Assembly: GCA_016711705.1 (NCBI GenBank)
Contig: JADJSK010000005.1
Coordinates: forward strand, 1-64,000
Length of the DNA: 64,000 bases
Direction of reading: 5' to 3'
Source of the DNA: Candidatus Brachybacter algidus
Lineage (GTDB): Bacteria > Bacteroidota > Bacteroidia > Chitinophagales > Saprospiraceae
Below, piece after piece: positions 17,903 through 27,004 of the stretch. Position numbers and translations under genes: made by a program. The notes under the pieces were generated by a model. That model ran no database searches, had not been told where the DNA came from, and worked only from the letters and a program-made list of their open reading frames with translations. Position 1 is the first letter of the stretch. The number at the start of each line of letters is the position of its first letter.

Positions 17903-19006
17903 ATGAAAAAACTTATTTATTTCTCTTTTCTTCTAATTCCCATGTCAGCATTAGCTCAAAACCGGGGTTTTATTCGGTAAACGATATGAACGTTAACGAA
18001 CCTATGTTCAGTTTTGGCACTACTAAACATGGGGGACATTAATAATGATGGAAAGATTGATGCAATAATTGCTAATGGACGACATTGGTCTGAAACAAAT
18101 TATATTTTCTACAATTCCGGTAAGGGTTTTAATGTAATGCGTCCATTAGATGATTTGAGCTCAACTAGCTATGCAGCAGAATTGGTTGACTTGGATAACG
18201 ACGGAGATTTAGACATTGTTGAAATAAACGACAATGCACCTCATAGAATTTATCTAAACAATGGTTCTGGAAGGTTTACATTTCACTCAGAAGTTGGGGC
18301 AGTTTCTAATGCCAGGAATATCGCGTTGGGGGACTTGGACAATAATGGGTTCATCGATTTTATTATTACCAACAGAGGTGGACAAAATATGATTTGCTAT
18401 AACAATGGAAAACTGAAATTTGATTGTGTAAAATTACAAACCAAGCAAAACTCTACAATTGATATTGCCATATGTGATTTAAACGGTGATAGCCTGCTTG
18501 ATCTTGTACTTGCCAACAGAGATAATGTTCCGAATGAAATTTTCATTAACCATGGCAATCGGGAATTTGAAAAAAAACTAGATTTTGGTACAGGAACTTT
18601 TGAAACCCGTGCTGTTGGAGTGGCAGATATGAACAATGATGGCATTCTGGATATTGTTACGGGGAATATTAATGCTGCCAATATTATATACTTTGGAAGT
18701 ACAAAATTCACCTTCAAAGACACTCTCGCATTTGGTGGCAAGGACATAGACACCTATAGTATTGCATTGGCTGATTTTAATAAAGATGGTTTTATGGATA
18801 TTGTTACTGGTAATTACCATAAACCAAATACTGTTTTCATAAACCAAAATGGAAATACTTTTGAGGAAATCAATTTAACGGAAAGATCTTCAGGAACCTA
18901 TAGTGTGACAATAGGAGATATTAATTCTGACGGCTGGATAGATATTGCAATTGCTAATTCCGATGACTTTAATCTTTATTATCTAAATATTTTTAAAAAC
19001 GAGTAG
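17903..19006 (+). pseudogene. Secreted FG-GAP/VCBS repeat protein, frame broken near N-terminus
   Basis: MKKLIYFSFLLIPMSALAQN is a signal peptide. The frame then breaks at a run of four T (about 17968-17972), where five would give RGFYSVNDMNVNEPMF, and again near 18010, after which it is open to 19006. The body has seven FG-GAP units with calcium-binding-like motifs, for example GDINNDGKID, VDLDNDGDLD, ADMNNDGILD and GDINSDGWID, which would form a seven-bladed propeller. No T9SS sorting domain follows. Likely a secreted binding protein of unknown ligand. Two small indels would restore the gene. Confidence 0.75.
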
Positions 19007-19022
19007 TTAAATAACTTTGCCT

Positions 19023-19433
19023 AATCAAGTAGACGGCCTCACCAGATTACTCTGATGTCTACACCTCTCACACCACCCTGAGTGGGCGTGCTGCGCTCCC
19101 TCCTTCGTCCTAATCCATGCATACGCATGAGCCGGATCTACTCCCATTTTTATCAGGTTCGTGTTCCTCAGTACCCGACTTTGCTACCGCTTCGCTGTTC
19201 TCTCCGACAAAGACATCAATATGTCTTTGGTTTCCTTCAGAAACTTCTCTTCGTTCACCCTTACTTCAGATCGAACCTCACGGCTCACACCCTTGGGGCT
19301 TGCTAGTGCTTCGGGTCGTTACCCCGTACACAGGAGACTTCCACTCCCTGGTTAATTAATGTCCTTTCAGACGTCCCTACTCTCTCTGAATTGTGCTACT
19401 TTTACAGAGGAGTTTGCTATTCGTGGCACACAC
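19023..19433 (-). mobile_element. GI4: ORF-less group II intron-like element, internally deleted
   Basis: Starts 17 bases after the preceding stop with AATCAAGTAGACGGCCTCAC and ends GTTTGCTATTCGTGGCACAC. On the - strand, CGGGGTAACGACCCGAAGC and AAGGGTGTGAGCCGTGAGG are well preserved. The region between the domain VI side and the CATGCATACGCATG hairpin is deleted relative to GI5; the segment at about 19195-19260, including CAAAGACATCAATATGTCTTTG, is best preserved here. Confidence 0.68.
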
Positions 19434-19800
19434 AGCGGTCTCAACAAACGTTCAAAGAAAATTACTCTAGTGGGTATTAATTTGGTTTTGGTTACATGGA
19501 ATCGGAAAACGGCTATAATCCAAGCAGAATTACCATCAATTCAATTTCAAAATTGATAATAAACGACCTTGTGAATTGCATAGATCGGCTGCATAGTTTT
19601 CAACTAAAAATGTGGAAACTAAAAAGAAAAAAAGTGTCAAAAAAATATGTTGATAATAATATTTTATACCTTTAGCTTTAACCATAGGTGTCCTATTTTG
19701 GGAGAATCCAAGCCTTGGTTAGATATTTGAAATGTATTTGAATAAATGAATACTTTATATCAATAATAGTTAACTAATCAAAATATTAAATCTAAAAGGC
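19434..19800. other. Upstream region of the Omp28-like gene
   Basis: No gene seen. The first bases (CAGCGGTCTCAACAAACG) resemble the left edge of an IR element, but no right arm is clear. The AT-rich stretch 19630-19680 could hold the promoter; TACCTTTAG near 19670 is close to the Bacteroidota -7 element TAnnTTTG but is not exact. Confidence 0.35.
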
Positions 19801-22143
19801 ATGAAAAAACTAATTACAATTATCTTATCTACCATTATTTCAGTTGCAAGTTTCGCTCAAGCTCAAAAAGTAGTACTTATTGAAGAAGGAACAGGTACTT
19901 GGTGCCAGTGGTGCCCCAGGGGAGATGTGTATGGAAAAGAACTTCAGGCCAACTACCCTGGACAATTTGTATTTGTTGCTGTTCACCAAGGAGATCCAAT
20001 GGATGATGAGGACTATTCTAATAGTATGCCTTTTATAGGGATACCCAATGGATGGCTAGATCGAACATCTATAAGTGATCTGGATCCTTTTACAGATTTA
20101 CCACAAGACATGGCAAAGCAATTGGCATTGATACCCCCTGCTGGAATTTCTGTTTCCACCACTTGGGAAGCCTCTACTCGTTTATTAACCATGACAGTAA
20201 GTGCCAATTTTGAAGCAGACCTGAATGGTGATTATCGCTTGGCTGCTATCGTAATAGAAGATGGTGTAACTGGACCAGCCCCGGCTTACGATCAATCTAA
20301 TTCTTACTCAGGTGGCAATGCAGGGACAATGGGAGGTTATGAGGATTTACCCAATCCTGTATCTGCCTCTATTATGGTGTATAACCATGTTGGTCGGTAT
20401 TTACCAGGTGGACTTCTAGGTGCCCCAAGCAGCTTGCCCAACTCTATTATTAGCGGTGAGACCCATAGTTATACCTATACTTATACTTTGCCAAATGAAT
20501 ATAATGAGGAATATGTTCATGTGGCTGGAATATTAGTAGATGCTAGTTCCGGTGTTGTTCTTAATGCAGGTAAAAGTGATTACTTGCCTGGCTACGCTAA
20601 TGCGAAACCTTTCTTCCACTCTTCACCACAAGAGCAAGGGTTTCTTGGTTTGAATTATCAATATGCAATTGTAACACATGACCCCGAGCATGGTAATTTG
20701 ACGATTTCCGCATTGACAAGTTTACCTGCGGGACTTTCTTTGAATGACTTGGGAGATGGTTTTGCTTCATTAACCGGCACCCCTACCCAACTAGGTACAT
20801 TCGATGTTACGCTTAATGTTAATGATGGAACATGGGATGTAGAACAAAGCTTTCAAATAACCATAGGTGAACCACAAGAGGATTGGATTCAGGTTGGTAA
20901 AGAAGGTTTTAATGATTTTAAAGCTTATTCAATTGGTATAAAAATCAGCCCTGAAGGAATACCTTTTGTAATTGGTGCCGACCTGGATAAAAATCAGGCT
21001 TTCGTTTATGAATTCTTAAATGACACCTGGATGCAATTGGGAAATGGTTTGCCGGCCAGTGCTTTTGATGTTTCAATGGCTGTCGGAATGGATGGAATGC
21101 CTATTGTTTTCTCTGAAGGGGTAATTTCAAAATGGAATGGAAGTAAATGGGATCAATTAGGAAGTAAACTTCCAGGTGATGTTTTTCTAATGACCGATGT
21201 AATAGAAGCAAGTGACGGAACATTGTTTACTGTGCATTTTGCTCCTCCTGCTTCTACAATTATTCATCAATTTGATGGGACGGATTGGAAGTCTCTAGGA
21301 GAGGCCTCAGACAATTATGCCGTATGGAATCGGTTTAATTTAGATGAATCTGGTAACCCCATTTTGATTTATGGAACGGACGGTCAGAATATTACTTACT
21401 CTGAAGTAACTCGTTGGGATGGTAGTCAATGGAACCAATTAGGAGGTTACGTTGAACCAAGTAGTCAAACCTATTATGATCATGATGTTGCTGTCACTTC
21501 AAATGGAGACGTGTTTGCAGCACTAACTATTGGAGTTGGCGTTCAATTATTGAATATCTACAAATTCACTAACGGCGAATGGGAATTAATCAAAGAAAAC
21601 CTGGCCGGAGGAGCTACAGCATCTTGTAACCTCGAATCAGATGCCAATGGCAACCTTATCGTTGCTTTCCGGGACGAAAGCAATAGTGGCAAAACTAGTG
21701 TTATGAAATATGATGGGATCAATTGGAAATACATGGGGTTACCAGGTTTTACCACTATCGCAGATAACCAATCACTAGCAGTGGATACTGAAAGTGTGCC
21801 CTATGTTGCTTATCGGGATGGGGATCAAAATGGTAGAATTAGTGTCAAAAAATATAAAGATTTGACCAGTAATATTTTCGTTACTCCGTTAGTGGATAAT
21901 CAATTAAGATTATACCCTAATCCAAATACAGGAAATTTCATATTAGGGTTTGATAAAGGTAGCAATTATCAAATTATAAACTTATCCGGTCAAGTTGTAA
22001 AAACAGGAGTATTAGATCCTAATTTCTCTTCCAACAATCTAAAATACCAAACTATAACATGTACGGAGCTCAATAATGGATTTTACTTCATAAAAGTGAT
22101 AGGAGAAGGTGGTGTTCTAACTTTGAAATTTTTGAAGCAGTAA
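19801..22143 (+). CDS. Omp28-like thioredoxin-fold protein with propeller and T9SS sorting domain
   Basis: 780 residues, signal peptide at 1-21. The next ~200 residues match Omp28-related proteins with a thioredoxin-like motif (TGTWCQWCPRG, a CxxC pair). A putative Ig-like module follows (about 275-355: LPAGLSL, LTGTPTQLGTFDVTLNV), then repeated short units containing W(D/N)QLG-type motifs that suggest a beta-propeller. The last ~75 residues are a T9SS type A sorting domain (LRLYPNPNTGNF...FYFIKVIGEGG). Expected to be exported and attached at the cell surface. Lies between GI4 and GI5. Confidence 0.85.
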   Translation: MKKLITIILSTIISVASFAQAQKVVLIEEGTGTWCQWCPRGDVYGKELQANYPGQFVFVAVHQGDPMDDEDYSNSMPFIGIPNGWLDRTSISDLDPFTDLPQDMAKQLALIPPAGISVSTTWEASTRLLTMTVSANFEADLNGDYRLAAIVIEDGVTGPAPAYDQSNSYSGGNAGTMGGYEDLPNPVSASIMVYNHVGRYLPGGLLGAPSSLPNSIISGETHSYTYTYTLPNEYNEEYVHVAGILVDASSGVVLNAGKSDYLPGYANAKPFFHSSPQEQGFLGLNYQYAIVTHDPEHGNLTISALTSLPAGLSLNDLGDGFASLTGTPTQLGTFDVTLNVNDGTWDVEQSFQITIGEPQEDWIQVGKEGFNDFKAYSIGIKISPEGIPFVIGADLDKNQAFVYEFLNDTWMQLGNGLPASAFDVSMAVGMDGMPIVFSEGVISKWNGSKWDQLGSKLPGDVFLMTDVIEASDGTLFTVHFAPPASTIIHQFDGTDWKSLGEASDNYAVWNRFNLDESGNPILIYGTDGQNITYSEVTRWDGSQWNQLGGYVEPSSQTYYDHDVAVTSNGDVFAALTIGVGVQLLNIYKFTNGEWELIKENLAGGATASCNLESDANGNLIVAFRDESNSGKTSVMKYDGINWKYMGLPGFTTIADNQSLAVDTESVPYVAYRDGDQNGRISVKKYKDLTSNIFVTPLVDNQLRLYPNPNTGNFILGFDKGSNYQIINLSGQVVKTGVLDPNFSSNNLKYQTITCTELNNGFYFIKVIGEGGVLTLKFLKQ

Positions 22144-22157
22144 AAAAGGCCTGTTTA

Positions 22158-22678
22158 GAATAGAATAGACGGCTTCACCAGATTTCTCTGATGTCTGCGC
22201 CTCTCAGGCCACCCTTCGTGCGCGAGCTGCGCTCCTCCTCTTCGAAAAATAGATTTCCCAAATCTATTTTTCGAAGGGGACATACAGGGCCTTCATTAAC
22301 TTGACCGAATTTGTTGATAATATTCAAGCATGGAGATATACCCACGCGACTTCAGGCGATTTACGGTCACTGCAGTGCCGAGTATGGGGCTTTGAGCTAT
22401 GCGCCAGCCACCCTTCCTCGTCTTACCCCATGCATAAGCATGACTTGGATTTACTCCCAACCGCATGAGATTCAGCCTCTTTAGCGCTCATCTGGGCAGT
22501 CCCCCTTACTTCAGACCGAACCTCTCGGCTCACACCCTTGGGACTTGCTATTGCTTCGGGTCGTTACCCCGCATACAGGAGACTTTCAATCCTCAGTTAA
22601 CAAATGTCCTCACATACATCCCTACTTTCTCTCATTTTAGCTACTTTTACAGAGGCGTTTGCCATTCGTGGCACACAC
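22158..22678 (-). mobile_element. GI5: ORF-less group II intron-like element, most complete copy
   Basis: Begins 15 bases after the Omp28-like stop. On the - strand: 5' GTGTGCCACGAATGGC, then GAAAGTCTCCTGTATGCGGG, TAACGACCCGAAGC, CAAGGGTGTGAGCCGAGAGG, then a perfect 17-bp hairpin at 22240-22276 (CTTCGAAAAATAGATTT with loop CCC) where domain IV would normally carry the reverse-transcriptase ORF, and a 3' end GAGAGGCGCAGACATCAGA...GCCGTCTATTC. CATCAGA pairs with TCTGGTG as the domain VI stem. This copy gives the clearest layout of the family. Confidence 0.7.
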
Positions 22679-22807
22679 AGGCGTTTGGCAAAAAACGAGT
22701 TCAGTGCTAGATTCAAGTTCAATTTTTCATTTGAACTTGAATGCAAAACTGAAAGTTTAGTTCTTCGATTTCCACCACTTCGCCAAGCTAAAAAACATTA
22801 GATGTAA
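22679..22807. repeat. IR8: attC-like imperfect palindrome
   Basis: Left arm GCGTTTGGCAAAAAACG pairs with right arm CCACCACTTCGCCAAGC. The centre is nearly the same as IR5 and contains a similar hairpin (ATTCAAGTTCAA against TTGAACTTGAAT). It directly follows the GTGTG end of GI5. Confidence 0.68.
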
Positions 22808-22835
22808 TTGTAAAACGACTGCCACAAAATATCAA

Positions 22836-23741
22836 ATGGACATAATAAAGACAGATACTTTATCAAAATTCTTCGGGACAACTCCTGCTTCTGACGACAT
22901 TTCTATTCATGTTAGAGAAGGTGAGATCTATGGATTTCTTGGACTAAATGGTGCTGGTAAAACGACTTTAATACGTATGCTTCTTGGTATGATTAAACCG
23001 GACAAAGGCAACATTAGTTTATTCGGCAAGCAACTTACGCCGCGATTTAACCAATGGAATGACATCGGTTACTTGGTGGAAACACCCTACTCTTATCCCA
23101 ACCTTTCAGTAATCGAGAATTTAAAGGTTTATTTTAAACTGCGACAATTAACCAATCTTAAATTAATTGACGACATCATAGAAAAATTAAAACTAACTAA
23201 CTATAAAGACAAAAAAGCGAATGTTTTATCACTTGGCAATCAACAAAGGCTAGGTTTAGCAAAAGCACTGATGCACAAACCAAAACTTTTAATACTTGAC
23301 GAGCCAATTAACGGCTTAGACCCCGAAGGAATTGTAGAAGTAAGGGAATTGCTCAAAGACTTTTCAAATAATGGCTCAACAGTTTTTCTTTCAAGCCATA
23401 TACTTGGTGAAATCTCTAAAATTGCCAATCGTATAGGCATTATTCATGAAGGAAAATTGGTAAAAGAATTGACCACAAACGAATTGACAGACCAATTAAT
23501 CAAAAAAATTATAGTGACGACCGTTGACAATAGAAAAGCTGTTCAACAGTTGATAAGTTCCAATTATAAAGCAGTATTGACAGAAAATAATGAAATAGAA
23601 ATTACCAATAGTGAGGCGATTGCAAATCCTGAAAATATTTCAAAGTTATTAGTTGAAAAAAATCTTCCACCGAAACAGTTGTATTTGTTTACTGAAGATT
23701 TAGAAATGTATTTTTTAAGAACTATCAGAAACAAAGTATAA
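22836..23741 (+). CDS. ABC transporter ATP-binding protein, copy 2
   Basis: Same 301-residue protein as at 13960-14865, with five residue changes (for example TPRFNQ for TPQFNQ and SKIANR for SKVANR); Walker A, signature and Walker B are identical. Most nucleotide differences are silent and scattered, so the duplication is recent but not immediate, and both copies appear to be under constraint. Co-translated with the following permease. Confidence 0.93.
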   Translation: MDIIKTDTLSKFFGTTPASDDISIHVREGEIYGFLGLNGAGKTTLIRMLLGMIKPDKGNISLFGKQLTPRFNQWNDIGYLVETPYSYPNLSVIENLKVYFKLRQLTNLKLIDDIIEKLKLTNYKDKKANVLSLGNQQRLGLAKALMHKPKLLILDEPINGLDPEGIVEVRELLKDFSNNGSTVFLSSHILGEISKIANRIGIIHEGKLVKELTTNELTDQLIKKIIVTTVDNRKAVQQLISSNYKAVLTENNEIEITNSEAIANPENISKLLVEKNLPPKQLYLFTEDLEMYFLRTIRNKV

Positions 23742-24530
23742 ATGAAACAACAGCTACTAGCATTTCAGTCTGAATTAATGAAAGTGAAATATGCCAATAC
23801 GCTTTGGTGGACATTTATTGCTTTTGCTTTAGCTCCAATTATGGGAGGCGCATTTATTATGATTATTCAAGACCCAGATGCTGTTGCCCAAGGAGGTGGA
23901 CTTGCAGCCAAAGCTAAAGCTATGAACATGGAAGCTAATTGGAAATCCTATTTAGATTTATTGACACAAACCGTCGGGGTTAGTGGTGTTTTGGCTTTTG
24001 GATTTGTAGCAAGTTGGCTTTTCGGACGTGAATATTCAGACGGAACTGTAAAGGACTTACTTTCGCTACCTACTTCTCGAACAAGAATCTTGAACGCAAA
24101 ATTTATTATTTATATAATTTGGTGTTTAGCACTTGTGGTTTCTAACCTTATAATTGGACTGCTCATCGGAATAATTTTGCAACTGCCGTCAACTAAAATT
24201 AATGTTCTTTACCCACTCCTAACTGACTATTTTATTACTACAATTCTCACAATTTTAATTGGTGTTCCAATTCCTTTCTTTGCTCTTTTAGGCAAGGGTT
24301 ATCTCGCACCTTTAGGCTTTGTTGCGTTGACTTTAGTGCTAGCACAGGTTATTGCAGCCATAGGATATGGATCCTATTTTCCTTGGTCAATCCCAGGACT
24401 TTATAGCGGAGCTGGTGGTGCATTCAAAAACTTGCTAGACAAATACAGCTATTTAATTTTAATTCTAACTTGTATCGCAGGATATATTGCGACAGTAATT
24501 TATTGGAAAAACGCCGACCAGACGAAATAA
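23742..24530 (+). CDS. ABC-2-type permease, copy 2
   Basis: 262 residues, differing from copy 1 at about five positions (MKQQLLAF, DAVAQGG, LLTQTVGVSG, LIGIILQ). Starts right after the ATPase stop; ends TAA where copy 1 ends TGA. A GI element follows 16 bases later, as after copy 1. Confidence 0.88.
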   Translation: MKQQLLAFQSELMKVKYANTLWWTFIAFALAPIMGGAFIMIIQDPDAVAQGGGLAAKAKAMNMEANWKSYLDLLTQTVGVSGVLAFGFVASWLFGREYSDGTVKDLLSLPTSRTRILNAKFIIYIIWCLALVVSNLIIGLLIGIILQLPSTKINVLYPLLTDYFITTILTILIGVPIPFFALLGKGYLAPLGFVALTLVLAQVIAAIGYGSYFPWSIPGLYSGAGGAFKNLLDKYSYLILILTCIAGYIATVIYWKNADQTK

Positions 24531-24545
24531 AAGAACTACTACCGA

Positions 24546-24930
24546 TAATCGAGTAGACGCCATCACTGATTACTCTGATGTCTGCGCGGCTCGCACCAGC
24601 ATGATTAAGCGAGTTAAGCTCATCATATTCGAAAATAAGTTTACCAAAGCTATTATACTTCGAGGACATACACAACCTTCATTAACTTGACCGATCTTGT
24701 TGATTGTAATCAAGCATGGAGATATACCCACGAGACTTGAAACGATTAAGGGTCACGGCATTGCAGAGTATGGGGCTTCGTGGTAGGCGCTAGCCACTTG
24801 CTAGTGCTTCGTGTCCTTACCCCGCACACAGGTGACGTTCACTTCCTAGTAAATAAATGCCCTTTCAGACATCCTTTCTCTCTCTGAATTTAGCTACTTT
24901 TACAGAGGAGTTTGCCATTGCTGGTACACA
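24546..24930 (-). mobile_element. GI6: ORF-less group II intron-like element, short form
   Basis: Left edge AATCGAGTAGACGCCATCAC; right edge GTTTGCCATTGCTGGTACAC. The left ~25 bases match GI2 after ABC copy 1, but the internal sequence differs, and GI6 is closer to GI7 (both have ATATACCCACGAGACTTGAA and CTTGCTAGTGCTTC). Confidence 0.62.
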
Positions 24931-25052
24931 CAGCAGCTACCTCAAAAGCGGGGTTCATGCTTCGCAGACACAATTGTGCAAACCGAATTTTCAATTTTCC
25001 GTATTAACATTTGTGGCAAAATTCCCCTCCTTTGATTAGCTTCAAAACGATA
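24931..25052. repeat. IR9: attC-like imperfect palindrome
   Basis: Left arm GCTACCTCAAAAGCGGGG pairs with right arm CCCCTCCTTTGATTAGC, then TTCAAAACGATATAG. The centre has TTCATGCTTCGCAG. It abuts the GI6 5' end and precedes the DUF3830 gene. Confidence 0.58.
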
Positions 25053-25101
25053 TAGAGCATTTTAGCTGACGAAACAAACATTAACGACAAGAGAAAATAA
25101 T

Positions 25102-25521
25102 ATGAATGGATTTAAAATAACAACTCAAGATGGACAGGAAATAAAATTTGAATTTTATGTCGACACTGCACCAGTTACATCTATAGCTTTTCAAAATATT
25201 TTACCATTTTCAAGAACATTTAACCACGCAAGAGTTTCTGGACAAGAAATTTGGATAGACAATGTTCCAAAACTAGACATTATTCAAGAGAATGCTTCAG
25301 TATTTGCAGAACCTGGAGAAGTTGTATTCGGACCAACAAAACCAAGCAGGACAAAGACAGCAAATTGTTTTGGTATTTATTACGGTGAAGGAAAAGGGTT
25401 AGACGCTTGTAATATATTTGCGAAAGTGGTTGATACCGACAAACAAAAATTGTTTGATCTAGGGAATAGTATTTGGAAATATGGTTCGCAGGAGTTGACA
25501 CTTTCAAAACTCGACAAATGA
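25102..25521 (+). CDS. DUF3830 (cyclophilin-like fold) protein
   Basis: 139 residues without signal peptide. Matches DUF3830 in overall pattern: an opening strand pair (IKFEFYVDTAPVTS), ILPFSRTFNHARVSGQEIWI, and EPGEVVFGPTKPSR followed by CFGIYYGEG. The family is thought to adopt a cyclophilin-like barrel; no activity is established. It is a lone gene between IR9 and GI7, like an integron cassette. Confidence 0.65.
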   Translation: MNGFKITTQDGQEIKFEFYVDTAPVTSIAFQNILPFSRTFNHARVSGQEIWIDNVPKLDIIQENASVFAEPGEVVFGPTKPSRTKTANCFGIYYGEGKGLDACNIFAKVVDTDKQKLFDLGNSIWKYGSQELTLSKLDK

Positions 25522-25546
25522 CTCGATGAAAAGAAAAGCGCCCTAT

Positions 25547-25920
25547 AATCGAGTAGAAGGCTCACCAGATTATCCTGATGCCTGCTCGGCTCACACCAAC
25601 CTGCGTAAGCGAGTTGTGCTCATCCCCTTCGAAAATAGGTTTATCAAAGCTATTATACCTCGTGGACATACACAACCTTCATTAACTTGACCGAATTTGT
25701 TGATAGTATTCAAGCATGCAGATATACCCACGAGACTTGAAACGATTAACGGTCACTGCAGTACCGAGTATGGGCTTCGCGCTATACGCCAGCCTCTTGC
25801 TAGTGCTTCAGGTCGTTATTCCTCATACAGGAGACGTTCACTCATTCGTAAATAAATGTCCTCTCAGACATCCCCACTATCTCTGCTTTTAGTTACTTTT
25901 ACAGAGGAGTTTGCCAATAC
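25547..25920 (-). mobile_element. GI7: ORF-less group II intron-like element, short form
   Basis: Starts 26 bases after the DUF3830 stop (AATCGAGTAGAAGGCTCACC). The right edge keeps TACTTTTACAGAGGAGTTTGCC but lacks the final CACAC, reading AATACGTTGCGCGCAC instead. Most similar to GI6. The ~165 bases after it, up to the next gene, may include a degraded IR, which I cannot pair convincingly. Confidence 0.6.
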
Positions 25921-26085
25921 GTTGCGCGCACGAAATGTATTTGTACTTTGTAGGGTGCAGTTTAACTTTGTAAGGTCGTTTTCAAACAACGTTTTGTTGC
26001 ATGGGACAATTTGGTTTTTCAAAATCCCCCAACAACACATTCATAAACGTTATCTCATATTAAAATCAACTATAACAAACTTTAA

Positions 26086-26869
26086 ATGATATATTTAAGA
26101 AAGATTACTTTTATTATCTTCTCTTTATTGTTTCAAACCAATCTTTTCGCGCAGTATTATTTAAATAATCTCGCAAGTCCCGTTATTTTAATTGAATCTT
26201 CAATTGCTAAAAGTCAAGGGATATTGGTCACGTCTAAAGAACCTTATTTAGGCCAAATAATTCTAATTTCGTCTTTAAGTACCTTTACTAAAGAAAATAC
26301 AAGTCCCACCAGTATAAATAATTTGGACTTTATTGATGAACTAGTTTCAGTTTCACATTTTTTTAGGAAAAAGGAAAAGGACTTTCTGGCAGAGTATTCA
26401 ATGGAATATGGTGAATGTAACCCTTTGAAAATTCAATTTAATTTTAAAACTTTAGTGGATTCCACGAATTGTGTAACATTTTTGGATAATAGTGATGTGG
26501 TTGCAATTAAACTTTATGATAATAAAAATAGTATTGATAAGCGATTTGTGAAATTTGATGGCATATGTGCATTAAGGCCGTTAATTTACGATTCAAGTCA
26601 AGAAAGTGGAATGGATAGACCAAAACTTGACCAAAGAAGTATTATTGTTTTCTGAGAATAGTGAAGAATCTACGAAGATACACTTGATGGATATTAATAT
26701 TCTAGAAAATCCCCATGGCATAAATATAATTCCATTATTAGGCACAAATTATATTAGTAGAGTGTTATTTAAAGTTAAAAATGAATTGATCAGTTTTTAT
26801 GGAATTGCAAATAAAGAGCAGAAAATTTTTGAATTAAACATATCTAAAATTTTTAAAGATTCAAATTAG
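26086..26869 (+). pseudogene. Exported protein of unknown family, frameshifted
   Basis: Starts with a signal peptide (MIYLRKITF...NLFAQ). The first frame runs to 26655, ending SIIVF; the next frame from about 26645 reads SENSEESTKIHLMDINILE and runs to 26869. A missing TC dinucleotide in GTTTTCTGAG accounts for the break. The joined product would be about 260 residues. I recognise no domain. The gene has no clear IR element between it and the following hydrolase. Confidence 0.5.
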
Positions 26870-27004
26870 AAAATTGAAATTAAATAAGATATGACAACCA
26901 GTGCTTTAACGCAAGTTTTGGATATTGCCAAAAACCGTCGCAAGGCAAAGCCATTTGATTAAAATAAAAAAAATGACAAACAAACAATTTTAAAATAATC
27001 AATC

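Noticed and set aside
13821..24552. Composite transposon carrying the ABC genes
   Set aside because: No transposase and no terminal inverted repeats with target duplications were found around either copy.
814..25052. CRISPR array
   Set aside because: The repeats are long palindromes at irregular intervals with whole genes between them; there are no short regular spacers and no cas genes.
11932..25920. Retron or diversity-generating retroelement
   Set aside because: No reverse transcriptase, template/variable repeat pair or msr/msd layout is visible; the ends fit a group II intron better.
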